64,000 nucleotides of DNA from Thermaerobacillus caldiproteolyticus (GCF_013761245.1 NZ_JACDUT010000012.1:1-64000), one strand, 5' to 3'. Counted from the first letter of the stretch, positions 45,833-55,041 are shown. Made by a program: numbers and translations. Notes: generated by a model from the sequence alone, not told the origin.

Positions 45833-46231
45833 CTACTTCGTTACAATTTGGATATAGTCAAAATCGAGGATGTCGACGGCATCTTCGATATCTAATCGAG
45901 TGATGAACCGATAGGAAATTCCCGGCTGCGAAGGAGCAATATTTTCAGGAATTTGATACGTAAACGGCAATACCTTCTTTTGTTCAGGCTCGATGGTAAA
46001 ATCTCCGTCGACTGGAATGGTAGCGATAACGGTATCTTCTTCCTTGCCATCACGCAACGTTTTTCGGACAAAATCAACGTCTAGTTTTGTAATCTTTTGC
46101 TCTACTGTACCTCCATGGATATGCAATTGTCCTTCGATCATATCCCCCGGCTTATAAACTTGCTTATTTAATATTAAATCGACATACGCCGAACCGACTC
46201 CTAATTTTGACATCATTCTGCGCAATAACAT
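45833..46231 (-). CDS. Short Spo0M-like (arrestin-fold) sporulation protein
   Basis: A 132-residue protein matching the N-terminal half of Spo0M: SKLGVGSAYVDLILNKQVYKPGD, GEIHI-like GQLHIHGGTVEQKI, and LPFTYQIPENIAPSQPG. Spo0M of B. subtilis is about twice as long, so this is an N-domain-only form with a clean end rather than an obvious truncation. Spo0M influences sporulation and cell-surface processes; this version's role is unknown. The ATG follows AAGAGGTG. Monocistronic, convergent with nothing close. Confidence 0.75.
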   Translation of the reverse strand: MLLRRMMSKLGVGSAYVDLILNKQVYKPGDMIEGQLHIHGGTVEQKITKLDVDFVRKTLRDGKEEDTVIATIPVDGDFTIEPEQKKVLPFTYQIPENIAPSQPGISYRFITRLDIEDAVDILDFDYIQIVTK

Positions 46232-46335
46232 GTGGATACACCTCTTTTCTCTATCTGTTTCACAATACTATACGTATACGGCCCGATCTCCTACTTTGTT
46301 TCACCTTTTTCCCGATACCACGTAAGAAGATAAAA

Positions 46336-46407
46336 AGACCTATGCCTTGCTTCGGCAAAGGTCTAAGGCTACCAAAGCCGATTATATCTATAATGATAGC
46401 GCTTACA
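46336..46407 (-). promoter_or_regulatory. cre site, -10-like box and terminator in a short intergenic unit
   Basis: On the minus strand TGTAAGCGCTATCA (46394-46407) matches cre at every position. TATAAT follows (46381-46386). A terminator AGACCTTTGCC/GGCATAGGTCT (46336-46364) then ends in TTTTTATC. The -35 is poor. It may be the tail and terminator of the 46443 gene, a CcpA-controlled leader of the Spo0M-like gene, or a short RNA. Confidence 0.55.
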
Positions 46408-46442
46408 GATAATTTATGTCATTTTCTGTTCTTTGTCAACAG

Positions 46443-46694
46443 TCATTCATACACGTTTTGCTGATCAATCACATAATCTACCCGAATCACAGGAACATCA
46501 TTTTTCTCTACCTCAGCAACAATAAAACCGATGCGATCATGATAAATACAAAACATATCTTGGCCTTTCTCAAAAGCGATTTCTCCATAAGAAAGCACCA
46601 TACGGTAAATTTTATCACTGTCAATATGATGAAGTTTTGCCCGTCTCCCCAACCGAATAATGACATCCTTTTCACTGATCTTTCCGCGATACAT
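46443..46694 (-). CDS. Small conserved-looking hypothetical protein
   Basis: An 83-residue soluble protein (MYRGKISEKDVIIRLGRRAK, then YRMVLSYGEIAFEKGQDMF) that looks like a small beta-barrel. I do not recognise a family. A strong GGGGGCTGGGG precedes the ATG. It is divergent from cspD and ends before the cre/terminator segment. Confidence 0.6.
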   Translation of the reverse strand: MYRGKISEKDVIIRLGRRAKLHHIDSDKIYRMVLSYGEIAFEKGQDMFCIYHDRIGFIVAEVEKNDVPVIRVDYVIDQQNVYE

Positions 46695-46900
46695 GCCCCA
46701 GCCCCCTTTACGTTCCTACTATCAATGTATGGTGTCACCTTTTCATCCATGTGTACTTTTTATTTTCCCTTCTCTGCTTAACACCCTTGATAGCCGGAAG
46801 TTTATGATAAAAAATATTAGACAACCGAAAGCGATTCTCCTCTTTCTTTACATGTTATAAAAAAATTTGTAAATTTTTTCTGAAAGTTATTCCGTTCTCC

Positions 46901-46930
46901 TTGACGATGCCCCTCGCATTAGTGTATAGT
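46901..46930 (+). promoter_or_regulatory. cspD promoter with long 5' leader
   Basis: TTGACG (46901-46906) and TATAGT (46925-46930) are 18 bp apart. The start codon is about 135 bases further on, leaving the long untranslated leader typical of cold-shock genes. The leader ends in AGGAGGAATTAAG just before the ATG. Confidence 0.7.
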
Positions 46931-47072
46931 AAATACATCATTTAACAGAATATATCTCATGCAAGACAGCTTGGCTTGTTCACCTTAGATAGCTGTGGAG
47001 TATATTCCGTTATTTGATAAAATTTTTAAGTTAGCCGAAAGGTGCTAAAGGTATTAGGAGGAATTAAGTATT

Positions 47073-47273
47073 ATGCAAAACGGTAAAGTAAAATGGTTTA
47101 ACAACGAAAAAGGTTACGGTTTCATCGAAGTAGAAGGCGGAGCGGACGTATTCGTTCACTTCACAGCCATCCAAGGTGAAGGTTTCAAAACGTTAGAAGA
47201 AGGTCAAGAGGTGTCTTTCGAAATCGTTCAAGGAAACCGTGGACCTCAAGCTGCTAACGTAGTCAAATTATAA
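47073..47273 (+). CDS. cspD: Cold shock protein, CspD type
   Basis: A 66-residue cold-shock-domain protein with RNP1 KGYGFIEV and RNP2 VFVHF. It binds single-stranded RNA and DNA and melts mRNA structure. The start [14 protein letters not shown] and end NVVKL are closer to B. subtilis CspD than to CspB. Full length, strong ribosome site, followed by a terminator. Confidence 0.95.
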   Translation: MQNGKVKWFNNEKGYGFIEVEGGADVFVHFTAIQGEGFKTLEEGQEVSFEIVQGNRGPQAANVVKL

Positions 47274-47313
47274 GTAAGCGTTCGTTAATATAGACGATAG
47301 GACGAAGGCAGAT

Positions 47314-47342
47314 AAAAAGGCCGGCGCTATGCCGGTCTTTTT
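47314..47342 (+). terminator. cspD terminator
   Basis: Stem AAAGGCCGGC/GCCGGTCTTT with a 5-nt loop and a T run. Confidence 0.85.
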
Positions 47343-47404
47343 CTTTTTGGGCGAATATTCCCTTTTCGAACAACAAACACTATCAGCTAGGAGGTGGGTT
47401 CCAG

Positions 47405-47665
47405 ATGGAACGTGATATTCATTCTGGCTATAACGACTTAAAACAGGTGGAAATGTTTGTGGAGACAGCAAAAAAAATGGTGGGTTCAGCGACAATGAGT
47501 TTAGACAGAGAGATGCTAATCGGAGCAAAGCAGGCAATTGACAATGCGCACGCACAACTTGCCCGCGCCCGCAGTGAAGCAACTGGCGTTGACGAAGAGT
47601 TTCTTGCCCGGTGTGAACAGCAACTGCAACAAGCGGAACATCAATTAAACGAAGCCCTACGGTAA
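47405..47665 (+). CDS. DUF2564-type small helical protein
   Basis: An 86-residue helical protein (NDLKQVEMFVETAKKMVGSA, DNAHAQLARARSEATGVD) that I place in DUF2564, found in sporulating Bacillaceae. It likely forms a coiled coil. AGGAGGTGGG precedes the ATG. Function unknown. Confidence 0.75.
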   Translation: MERDIHSGYNDLKQVEMFVETAKKMVGSATMSLDREMLIGAKQAIDNAHAQLARARSEATGVDEEFLARCEQQLQQAEHQLNEALR

Positions 47666-47951
47666 TATGAAAAGCGGAAGTGGTCCGCCTAGCCGCCATG
47701 GGCAAATGTTCTTCACCCGAAAGACGGCTTACCCTCTGAGGAAGAAGGGTATTTACGAACTACTAAGCTGGACAATCAGGGAAAGTAAAGGCGCCGCAGG
47801 TAGGATACTCTTCCCCCCCTTTCCTCCATAGAAAAGCTGACAGTCCAAGAAGAGAAAAAATAAAGCCCTAGACAATGACAAAAAAGAGAATCATCACATC
47901 TTTTTCAAAAAGGGATCTCGTTTAGCGTGAGATCCTTTTTTACTTGCTGCA
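47666..47951. other. Intergenic segment with several stems and a terminator
   Basis: No convincing ORF. Stems include GCGGA/TCCGC (about 47675-47689), TACCCT/AGGGTA (about 47729-47750) and a strong bidirectional terminator at 47908-47940 (AAGGGATCTC paired with GAGATCCTTTTT). The upstream part is G+C-richer than usual for spacer DNA and contains ATGGGCAAATG, also present near 55434. Confidence 0.45.
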
Positions 47952-48170
47952 CTATTCAACTGAACGAGAAGAAGATTCAAGTAGCATCTCTCCATATTGT
48001 TTCATCATTTCACCAACGGTACAATGATTAATGCAAAACGATTGGGCGTACGTTTTCCCCATTTCTTTGCGAAACGTGCTTTTTAAGAAACATCCTTCGC
48101 AATACATATGGTGAAGTTCATTTAGTTTTGCTAATATTTCTTTTCTCTTGTTTGCTTTCTCTTCTCTCAT
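47952..48170 (-). CDS. ypeQ: Zinc-finger protein, YpeQ-like
   Basis: A 72-residue protein with a four-cysteine pattern: CxxC in MYCEGCFLK and Cys-x3-Cys in SFCINHCTVG, likely binding one zinc ion. It lies 9 bp after the RNase H-like gene, as ypeQ follows ypeP in B. subtilis. The role is unknown. AAGGAG precedes the ATG. Confidence 0.8.
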   Translation of the reverse strand: MREEKANKRKEILAKLNELHHMYCEGCFLKSTFRKEMGKTYAQSFCINHCTVGEMMKQYGEMLLESSSRSVE

Positions 48171-48179
48171 TATTTGCTT

Positions 48180-48845
48180 CTACTCCTTCTTTCCAAGTTC
48201 CATCGTGCTTGCGATTGATTTTCCTTCTAGCGCTTGACGAGCGAGCTGATCCGCTTCCTTATTTTGTTTGCGAGAAATCGGCTCGTAAACCGGCTGAATG
48301 CCTAACTCCGCCAGTTTTGCTTCAATACGATCAAGCCATGCATTATAATCGTCTTCAAAACATGGCCACATTCCCGAAAGCTGATTAAGTACAACATGAG
48401 AATCGCCACGGAATACAACCGGCAAATGATGGACACCCAACTCTTCAAGCATTTGCACTAAAAACCAAAATGCCGCGTATTCCGCTTCGTTGTTCGATTT
48501 TAATTCATCAAGCTGGCGATTGGCGCGAAAACGATATTGATCGTTGTTTTGTTTATAATAAATGACGACACCGACGCCCGATTGCAGCGTTTCATTGTCA
48601 AAGCTGCCGTCAAAATACGCAATGACGTCGTGTGGCTCAGTTTCTAACTCTTTTTGTAATTTAATCAACTCTTTTTTCGTCCATGTCACATGTTGGCGGT
48701 CAATAAATGTTAACTCTTTGACACGCCCAGTTTTCTCAAAATCTTCAGCAAGAAGAAGCGCCTGTTCGACCGGAAGAAGGTCCGAAGTTAACACTACTTC
48801 TTGCTTTTTTGGTGTAACATATACCCATCGAATCATGACATCCAC
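48180..48845 (-). CDS. ypeP: RNase HI-family protein, YpeP-like
   Basis: A 221-residue protein with an N-terminal extension of about 70 residues and an RNase H fold: Asp in AYFDGSFDNE, Glu in NNEAEYAAF, Asp in VFRGDSHVV, Asp in NKEADQLAR. The acidic catalytic set (D-E-D-D) is complete. It may cleave RNA in RNA-DNA hybrids, although B. subtilis YpeP has not been clearly active in the accounts I recall. GTG start at 48845. A second RNase HI-family gene lies at 49670. Confidence 0.85.
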   Translation of the reverse strand: MDVMIRWVYVTPKKQEVVLTSDLLPVEQALLLAEDFEKTGRVKELTFIDRQHVTWTKKELIKLQKELETEPHDVIAYFDGSFDNETLQSGVGVVIYYKQNNDQYRFRANRQLDELKSNNEAEYAAFWFLVQMLEELGVHHLPVVFRGDSHVVLNQLSGMWPCFEDDYNAWLDRIEAKLAELGIQPVYEPISRKQNKEADQLARQALEGKSIASTMELGKKE

Positions 48846-48951
48846 ATCGTTTCATCCTTCCACGACAAATTCCTCTACCGTACATTTACGTTTATGCAGT
48901 TATAATGACAATCGTTGTTTATATTTATTATACAATACAGAGGGGAAAAAC

Positions 48952-49560
48952 ATGTGGAATGAATGCCTCGGGTTATCGCAATGATGGTGACGTTTTCCCT
49001 TGTATTGCTCATCTATCACCTTTTGGCCTCCTAGGATTGTTTGGATCAGGGTTTCAACTGTCGTCGCTAATATACAAGTTGAAAAATTCGGATTAACAGC
49101 AATGCTCGACAATATTTATTATGTCCGGTACTTCATTTCTTGCTACACAAATATTTTAAGCGAAAAATATAGTAAAAAGAGACTTAAAAGCGGTTTTGTC
49201 TCGGATTTTTACGCCCATCTCCTTAACTGTCATTATGCAACTTACCTTATTATATTAACCGCATGCAAATGATTATGCGCAACTCATCGCTTGAAACAAT
49301 TTTTGCCCTCCTGCCGCGAATTGCGCTTGAAGAGTGTATGCGCTTTTCTTGTGAGTCAGTGGATGTCTATCTTTTTCATTGGTTCAAAGAACGCTTTCTA
49401 CGCGATGCACAGTTTTGGATTCGCAATAATGAAAGCACACAATGACAAGTCAGCTTATCGATACACTAATTTTTACTTCTATCACATTTTTCGATGTATT
49501 CCAACGAACGAATGATGGAAAATTTTTTATAATATATACTCTCAAATAGACCGTTACTCT
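48952..49560 (+). pseudogene. ypdP: Decayed queuosine-precursor transporter (ypdP)
   Basis: ATG at 48952 (AGGGGAAA upstream) reads MWNECLG, then a missing T shifts the frame. The next frame gives IAMMVTFSLVLLIYH and LLGLF, another gives TVVANIQVEKFGLTAML, then DILSEKY-SKK, and ETIFALLPRIAL, LVSQWMS, YLFHW-K. In order these are the VUT/YhhQ queuosine-precursor transporter motifs. The position between ypeP and ypdQ fits ypdP of B. subtilis. At least four indels make it nonfunctional. Confidence 0.8.
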
Positions 49561-49669
49561 TTGTGCACTCCCTTTGTTTTATAGCAAAACGATTTCCGAA
49601 AAAAAGATATGTAAATTTTTTGATAACTATGGTACACTACCATTAGTTTTCATATTGGAGGAGTAACTA

Positions 49670-50080
49670 TTGATCGAAGTATATATCGATGGCGCAAGCG
49701 CCGGGGATCCAGGGCCTTCAGGGGCAGGAGTGTTTATTAAAGTTAACGGAACGGTCGAGCGATATTCGATTCCTCTTGGTGTGATGTCAAACCACGAAGC
49801 TGAGCTCCATTCTCTCATCAAAGGACTGGAAATTTGTCTTGAAAAAGGATATCAAGCCGTTTCATTTCGCACCGATTCCCAATTAGTTGATAGGGCGATC
49901 GAAAAAGAATATGTGAAAAACAAAACATATGCACCGCTGTTAGAACAGGCTCTTGCACTATCCAAACAACTCGATTTGTTTTTTCTCAAATGGATACCAA
50001 GTAAAGAAAACCGTGTCGCCGATGAACTGGCGCGAAAAGCAATCCAACAATTTCAAAAAACGGGGGAGAGAAAGAGTTGA
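49670..50080 (+). CDS. ypdQ: RNase HI-family protein, YpdQ-like
   Basis: A 136-residue compact RNase H domain: Asp in YIDGASAGDPGPSGAG, Glu in SNHEAELHSL, Asp in FRTDSQLV and Asp in NRVADELAR. TTG start with GGAGGAG six bases upstream. It ends in an overlap (TTGA) with the next gene. Likely ribonuclease on RNA-DNA hybrids; the physiological role is unsettled. Confidence 0.88.
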   Translation: MIEVYIDGASAGDPGPSGAGVFIKVNGTVERYSIPLGVMSNHEAELHSLIKGLEICLEKGYQAVSFRTDSQLVDRAIEKEYVKNKTYAPLLEQALALSKQLDLFFLKWIPSKENRVADELARKAIQQFQKTGERKS

Positions 50081-51006
50081 ACAAACAGTGGATAGCAGAT
50101 GTAAGCCTTCTTGCTGTGACATTCGTTTGGGGAGCCACATTCGTTGTTGTTCAAAACGCCATTTCATTTCTTGAACCGCTCTCATTTAATGCGGTACGCT
50201 TTTGGCTAGCCGGTTTGTTTTTGTTATTGTGGCTTTTGTTGTTTTACCGCTCACTTCTTACACAATGGAGCTCCTCTCTTTTGCGTGCCGGGGGATGGAT
50301 GGGGCTTTGGCTATTTAGCGGTTACGCGTTTCAAACGATTGGGCTTCTGTATACAACATCATCAAAAACCGCGTTTATTACCGGTCTTAGCGTTGTGTTA
50401 GTGCCGCTATTTTCATTTCTTTTTTTAAAACAAAAACCGACGGCTAACGCTGTGTTTGGCGCACTTATCGCGACGGCCGGCTTATATTTTTTAACAATGA
50501 ATGGCGGCGAATGGTCGATGAATCGCGGCGATGTGTTTGTGTTCTTTTGCGCGATTTCATTTGCCATGCACATCATTGTGACCGGAAAGTATTCATCGCG
50601 TTACCCGACGCTGTTGCTGACGGTGATACAAATTTTTACCGTTGCCATCATGTGTTCCGTGTTTGCATTCTTGTTTGAAGATGGAACACAAATGTGGAAC
50701 GTGGCGGTTTTGCGGCAACAAGAAGTATGGACGGCGTTAATGATTACCTCTTTGCTAGCAACAGCGCTTGCGTTTTTGATTCAAACCAAATTCCAAAAAT
50801 ACACGACAGCTGCACGCGTCGCGCTTATTTTTGCGATGGAGCCGGTATTTGCTGCGATCACTGCATACATATGGGCTGGAGAACGACTTTCGCCCGCTGG
50901 CATCATCGGTTGTATCGGCATTTTATCCGGCATGATTTTGCCAGAGTTTCGGTTTTCATTGTCTTTTGGAAAACGGTTATCAACAAAGCGGCACCTGACA
51001 CGATAA
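50077..51006 (+). CDS. EamA/DMT-family transporter
   Basis: A 309-residue ten-helix drug/metabolite transporter with two EamA repeats; FVWGATFVVVQNAI and RFWLAGLFLLLWL open the first, and FAMEPVFAAITAYIWAGE marks the second. It exports or imports a small metabolite, unknown which. The TTG start overlaps the ypdQ stop by four bases, so it is translationally coupled to it. Terminator follows. Confidence 0.9.
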   Translation: MNKQWIADVSLLAVTFVWGATFVVVQNAISFLEPLSFNAVRFWLAGLFLLLWLLLFYRSLLTQWSSSLLRAGGWMGLWLFSGYAFQTIGLLYTTSSKTAFITGLSVVLVPLFSFLFLKQKPTANAVFGALIATAGLYFLTMNGGEWSMNRGDVFVFFCAISFAMHIIVTGKYSSRYPTLLLTVIQIFTVAIMCSVFAFLFEDGTQMWNVAVLRQQEVWTALMITSLLATALAFLIQTKFQKYTTAARVALIFAMEPVFAAITAYIWAGERLSPAGIIGCIGILSGMILPEFRFSLSFGKRLSTKRHLTR

Positions 51007-51036
51007 AATCCTCGAAGCAATTAGCCTCGAGGATTT
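51006..51036. terminator. Bidirectional terminator after the EamA gene
   Basis: AAATCCTCGA (51006-51015) pairs perfectly with TCGAGGATTT (51027-51036), and T's follow. It separates convergent genes. Confidence 0.8.
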
Positions 51037-51312
51037 TTAACGGCCCACAAATCCTTTTTCTTTCATAAACATTAGGACCTGCTCGCGTGTGATTGTTTGT
51101 CGCTGGGTTAGCTCTTCAAGTAATGATAAGTAAAAACTTCCGTCAAAGTGCTTTTGAATTTTTAACGTCCACTCTAACGCCATAATCGTTAGCCAATCGT
51201 TTGCCCCCGTATACTGTTGGCCAAAGCGAATAAAATTGCGTGCATCCTCGCCTAAGCGAAATCCTTTGCTCGCTAAAAAATCGAAATATTGTTCTACCGT
51301 CTGCTTTCCCAT
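51037..51312 (-). CDS. DUF6123-type small protein
   Basis: A 91-residue helical protein (MGKQTVEQYFDFLASKGFRLGEDARNFIRFGQQYTGANDW) that I assign to a small Bacillaceae family of unknown function. The ATG at 51312 has AGGAGAGGGA upstream; the frame to 51345 lacks one. Confidence 0.7.
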   Translation of the reverse strand: MGKQTVEQYFDFLASKGFRLGEDARNFIRFGQQYTGANDWLTIMALEWTLKIQKHFDGSFYLSLLEELTQRQTITREQVLMFMKEKGFVGR

Positions 51313-51361
51313 ACTCCCTCTCCTGAATGAGATCTTCGCTACCATCTTAACGCATTTTTAA

Positions 51362-51820
51362 CGCTATGGCTAGCCATTTTTTGCATGTACATAAGTAAGA
51401 AAGCGCTCCTGTCTTCATCCCTAGTAAACCCCCGCCAATGACTTTGATCGGCTGATGACCAAGACACTCACGAATCCGTTTTTTTTGTCTCTCGTACACC
51501 ATTTGTTTCGGATCATTTTCCAATCATTTAGTCTCTTCGGCTAAATCCATGTTTAGGTGAATCGCCAGCTCTCCAGCCTGTCTGCGCACTCCTTGCGCAC
51601 ATATATCACAATGAAGCCAAATAAAGCGGCTAATGCGAATCAATGGTAAGACAATAAAGGTTGCAAGTGAAGTAGCTCCTGCAGAATGGGAGCTCGGCAT
51701 TCCTCCGTTTCAAAAAAGTGATCATTGCTAACGTCCCCGTCTCACATTTCTTTGACGAGATTTTTTTAAGCTGTGCAAGCGCGATTGTCCATAATGCTGT
51801 TTTTAAGCCCGGTTCATGCC
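51362..51820 (-). pseudogene. Decayed divergent PAP2-family (DUF212/YuiD-like) gene
   Basis: Read leftward, pieces in different frames match the family in order: LKTALWTIALAQL near 51800, MPSSHSAGATSLATFI near 51690, CAQGVRRQAGELAIHLNMD near 51580, RECLGHQPIKVIGGGLLG near 51450. MPSSH and GVRRQAG are hallmarks of this membrane family. Frameshifts and a missing internal part prevent a product. Confidence 0.7.
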
Positions 51821-51855
51821 TCCTTCTCCTTTCTCAAACGGTCATTTAATCAGTG

Positions 51856-51995
51856 TCTAACTTCAACGGCTGCCTCCTCTTTTTCTTATTGTTTAGCTTC
51901 AGACACCATCAACTCGCGCCTCTTCGGTGCCGCTGCGGCAGGCGACAGTCTCCGCAAAAGTCCTCGATAAGCAGGGGTCTTTCGCTGTTCTTGTG
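51856..51995. repeat. Possible Bacillaceae interspersed repeat remnant
   Basis: A G+C-richer, noncoding stretch with GTGTCTAACTTCAACGGCT and GGCGACAGTCTCCGC. It recalls short repeats scattered in Geobacillus/Anoxybacillus intergenic DNA, from memory only. No second full copy is in the window. Confidence 0.3.
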
Positions 51996-52048
51996 ATGTA
52001 AACATATTTTTTCACAAAAAGGCAACACTATCCTCGGAGGTGAGTGCG

Positions 52049-52186
52049 ATGGCGAAAAATGGCGGCAAAAATCGTGGAACAAAAGCACCCGGTGTGAATC
52101 CACAAGGATTCGGGCAAGATGCGACCTTTACTCCCGATCCGAAAAGCGAACTCGAAAATGCAGCGAAAAAAAGTAATACAAAATAA
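52049..52186 (+). CDS. sspL: Small acid-soluble spore protein SspL
   Basis: A 45-residue spore-core protein: basic N-terminus, GVNPQGFGQD, then DPKSELENAAKKSNTK, matching SspL. It is expected to be made in the forespore. Below the usual ORF length cut; GGAGGTGA six bases upstream of the ATG. A terminator follows. Confidence 0.85.
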   Translation: MAKNGGKNRGTKAPGVNPQGFGQDATFTPDPKSELENAAKKSNTK

Positions 52187-52220
52187 GATCAATTAGGCAA
52201 TATGCATAAACTTTAACAAT

Positions 52221-52255
52221 CAAACAAGCAGGCAAATAAATTGCCTGCTTGTTTG
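52221..52255. terminator. Bidirectional terminator between sspL and citB
   Basis: A 15-bp perfect stem (52221-52235 with 52241-52255), 5-nt loop, followed by ATTTCTGTTT on the plus strand. Confidence 0.85.
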
Positions 52256-52270
52256 ATTTCTGTTTCTCTA

Positions 52271-54982
52271 TTATTTTTTCAATTTTTCCCGCAATACCAT
52301 TTGCAAAATACCGCCGTGGCGATAGTAGTCGATTTCGACTTCGCTGTCGAAACGAACTAATACTTCGAACTCTTTCGTTTCTCCTGTTTCTGGATTTGTA
52401 GCGGTTACTTTTACATAATCGCGCGGTTTGACGTTTTCGTCAATGTGCACTTCGAACACTTCTTTTCCTGTTAATCCTAATGTTTCTGCATTTTCCCCTT
52501 CTTTAAATTGAAGCGGCAATACACCCATTAGGACAAGGTTCGAGCGGTGAATACGCTCAAAGCTTTCGGCAATGACGGTCTTAATTCCTAATAAGAATGT
52601 ACCTTTTGCTGCCCAGTCGCGGGAGCTTCCCATTCCATAGTCTTTACCAGCGATAACCACAAGACCTGTGCCGTCTTGTTTGTATTTCATGCACGCATCG
52701 TAAATGGACATCACTTCGCCTGTCGGCCAGTACGTTGTGTAACCGCCTTCTGTTCCTGGCGCAATTTGGTTGCGAATGCGAATGTTCGCAAACGTACCGC
52801 GCATCATGACCTCATGATTGCCGCGGCGAGATCCGTATGAGTTGAAATCTTTTGGATCGACGCCTTTTGATATGAGGTACTGACCAGCTGGTGTATTTTT
52901 GCCGATCGAGCCGGCTGGTGAAATATGGTCAGTTGTGACGGAATCACCGAATTTTCCAACAACTCGCAAGCCTGTAAGCGGCTGTACTTCGCGAACGTCT
53001 GGAGATAGTCCTTCAAAGAACGGCGGATTTTGAATGTATGTGGAATCCTCGTCCCATTGATAAAGCGGCTCATCCGTTGTTTCGATCGCATTCCAGCGCT
53101 GATTGTCATCGAACACGCGCTCATATTCTTTGCGGAACAGTTCTGGTGTTACCGTTTGTTTGACGACTTCTTTGACTTCTTCCATGGATGGCCAAATGTC
53201 ATTAAAGTACACATCATTGCCATCTTTATCTTTGCCGATTGGCTCATTTAATAAGTCAATATCCACCGTACCGGCTAGGGCATACGCCACAACAAGCGGC
53301 GGTGAAGCAAGATAGTTCCCTTTTACAAGCGGATGAATGCGACCTTCGAAGTTGCGGTTACCAGAAAGCACACTTGTAACAAGCAAATCGTTTTCCGCAA
53401 TCGCTTTTTCTAGTTCAGGAGCTAACGGTCCTGAGTTACCAATACATGTCGTACATCCATAACCGACAATGTTAAAACCGATTTGCTCTAGGTATGGAAG
53501 CAAGCCGGAGTCTTTTAAGTAGCCAGTAACTACTTTAGAACCCGGTGCGAGTGATGTTTTTACGTATTTTGGAACTTGTAATCCTTTTTCTACGGCTTTT
53601 TTCGCCACTAAACCAGCACCGATTAATACATATGGATTTGAAGTATTGGTACAGCTTGTGATCGCCGCGATGGCAATTGCTCCTGTTTTCATCGTCACTT
53701 CTTCGCCATTCAAAGTGACCGTGATTTGTTTATCAAGATCCGCTTCTGTTAATCCGAAGCCTTGGTTTCCTTGCGGCGCTTTCACCGCTTCACGGAATGC
53801 CTCTTTCATTTTGGAAAGCGGAATCAAATCTTGTGGACGTTTCGGACCAGAAAGGTTTGCTTCGATTTCAGAAAGATTGATTTCTACCACATCAGTGAAA
53901 ATAGGTTCTTCCGCATCTGGCGTATAGAATAAGCCGTTTGCTTTACAATATGCTTCAACGACTTGAACATGATGCTCATCGCGACCTGTTAAACGTAAAT
54001 ATTCAAGCGCTTCTTCATCCACCGGGAAGAAACCACATGTTGCTCCATATTCTGGCGCCATGTTCGCGATAGTCGCACGGTCAGCAAGCGGCAATGTCGC
54101 TACACCTGGCCCAAAGAATTCAACGAACTTGCCCACAACGCCTTTTTTGCGAAGAACTTGCGTAACTTTTAAGGCAAGGTCCGTTGCGGTTGTACCGTTT
54201 GGCAATTTTCCGGTTAAACGTACACCAATTACCTCTGGTACTGGGAAGTAAGAAGGCTGTCCAAGCATTCCTGCTTCCGCTTCAATTCCGCCGACTCCCC
54301 AGCCAAGAACGCCAAGACCGTTAATCATCGTCGTATGAGAGTCCGTACCGACTAATGTATCCGGGAACGCTTCATATTCGCCGTTTTCCCCTTCAATGGT
54401 ATGAACAACATTGGCTAAATATTCGAGGTTTACTTGGTGAACAATTCCCGTCGCTGGAGGAACAGCACGATAGTTGTTGAACGCTTTTTGTGCCCATTTT
54501 AAAAACTTATAGCGCTCTGCGTTGCGCTCAAACTCTAGGTTCATGTTGTACTCAAGCGCATCATCCGTTCCAGCTTTATCGACTTGCACAGAGTGGTCAA
54601 TAACAAGGTCAACCGGAATTTCCGGATTGATCTCATATGGGTCACCACCTATATCTGCCATCGCTTTGCGCATCGACGCTAAGTCAACGACAGCTGGTAC
54701 GCCTGTAAAGTCTTGCAAGATGACGCGTGATGGCTTAAACGGCACATCGATGTCTTTGAGTTCAGACGTTCCCCATTTTGCTAGGTTTTCTACATGCTCT
54801 TTCGTAATGACACGCCCGTCTACTTGTCGAAGTACTGATTCTAATAGCACTTTAATGGAATACGGTAAACGGGAGACGTTGCCGATCCCTGCTTCTTCAA
54901 GCGCTTGCAAACGGTAGTAATTATACTTTTTACCGCTTACTTCAAATGAAGAACGGGCTTGAAATACGTCTTGTTTTGCCAT
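52271..54982 (-). CDS. citB: Aconitate hydratase (aconitase A)
   Basis: Converts citrate to isocitrate in the TCA cycle using a 4Fe-4S cluster. The 903-residue protein has cluster ligands Cys444 (SCTNTSNP), Cys510 and Cys513 ([10 protein letters not shown]), and the C-terminal swivelling domain ([10 protein letters not shown]). In Bacillus it also binds iron-responsive-element-like RNA when iron is low. I start at the ATG at 54982 because GAGGGGGTA precedes it; the frame to 55003 has no ribosome site. A dyad overlaps the promoter (55011-55041). Confidence 0.97.
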   Translation of the reverse strand: MAKQDVFQARSSFEVSGKKYNYYRLQALEEAGIGNVSRLPYSIKVLLESVLRQVDGRVITKEHVENLAKWGTSELKDIDVPFKPSRVILQDFTGVPAVVDLASMRKAMADIGGDPYEINPEIPVDLVIDHSVQVDKAGTDDALEYNMNLEFERNAERYKFLKWAQKAFNNYRAVPPATGIVHQVNLEYLANVVHTIEGENGEYEAFPDTLVGTDSHTTMINGLGVLGWGVGGIEAEAGMLGQPSYFPVPEVIGVRLTGKLPNGTTATDLALKVTQVLRKKGVVGKFVEFFGPGVATLPLADRATIANMAPEYGATCGFFPVDEEALEYLRLTGRDEHHVQVVEAYCKANGLFYTPDAEEPIFTDVVEINLSEIEANLSGPKRPQDLIPLSKMKEAFREAVKAPQGNQGFGLTEADLDKQITVTLNGEEVTMKTGAIAIAAITSCTNTSNPYVLIGAGLVAKKAVEKGLQVPKYVKTSLAPGSKVVTGYLKDSGLLPYLEQIGFNIVGYGCTTCIGNSGPLAPELEKAIAENDLLVTSVLSGNRNFEGRIHPLVKGNYLASPPLVVAYALAGTVDIDLLNEPIGKDKDGNDVYFNDIWPSMEEVKEVVKQTVTPELFRKEYERVFDDNQRWNAIETTDEPLYQWDEDSTYIQNPPFFEGLSPDVREVQPLTGLRVVGKFGDSVTTDHISPAGSIGKNTPAGQYLISKGVDPKDFNSYGSRRGNHEVMMRGTFANIRIRNQIAPGTEGGYTTYWPTGEVMSIYDACMKYKQDGTGLVVIAGKDYGMGSSRDWAAKGTFLLGIKTVIAESFERIHRSNLVLMGVLPLQFKEGENAETLGLTGKEVFEVHIDENVKPRDYVKVTATNPETGETKEFEVLVRFDSEVEIDYYRHGGILQMVLREKLKK

Positions 54983-55010
54983 ATGTATTACCCCCTCATA
55001 CAATACTATA

Positions 55011-55041
55011 CTATTTTTTCGAGCGAAAGTCGAAAAAATAG
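55011..55041 (-). promoter_or_regulatory. citB promoter with a 12-bp perfect inverted repeat
   Basis: CTATTTTTTCGA (55011-55022) and TCGAAAAAATAG (55030-55041) are perfect inverses with a 7-bp spacer. On the minus strand a TATAGT -10-like box lies just after, and TTCGAC within the dyad could be the -35, so a bound repressor would cover the promoter. An additional dyad, CTTATTATAAG, lies at 55083-55093. Confidence 0.5.

Noticed and set aside
47268..47705. 145-codon minus-strand frame opposite the DUF2564 gene
   Set aside because: Antisense shadow crossing the cspD terminator.
48905..49515. Several small plus-strand frames as separate small proteins
   Set aside because: They are fragments of the decayed ypdP in successive frames.
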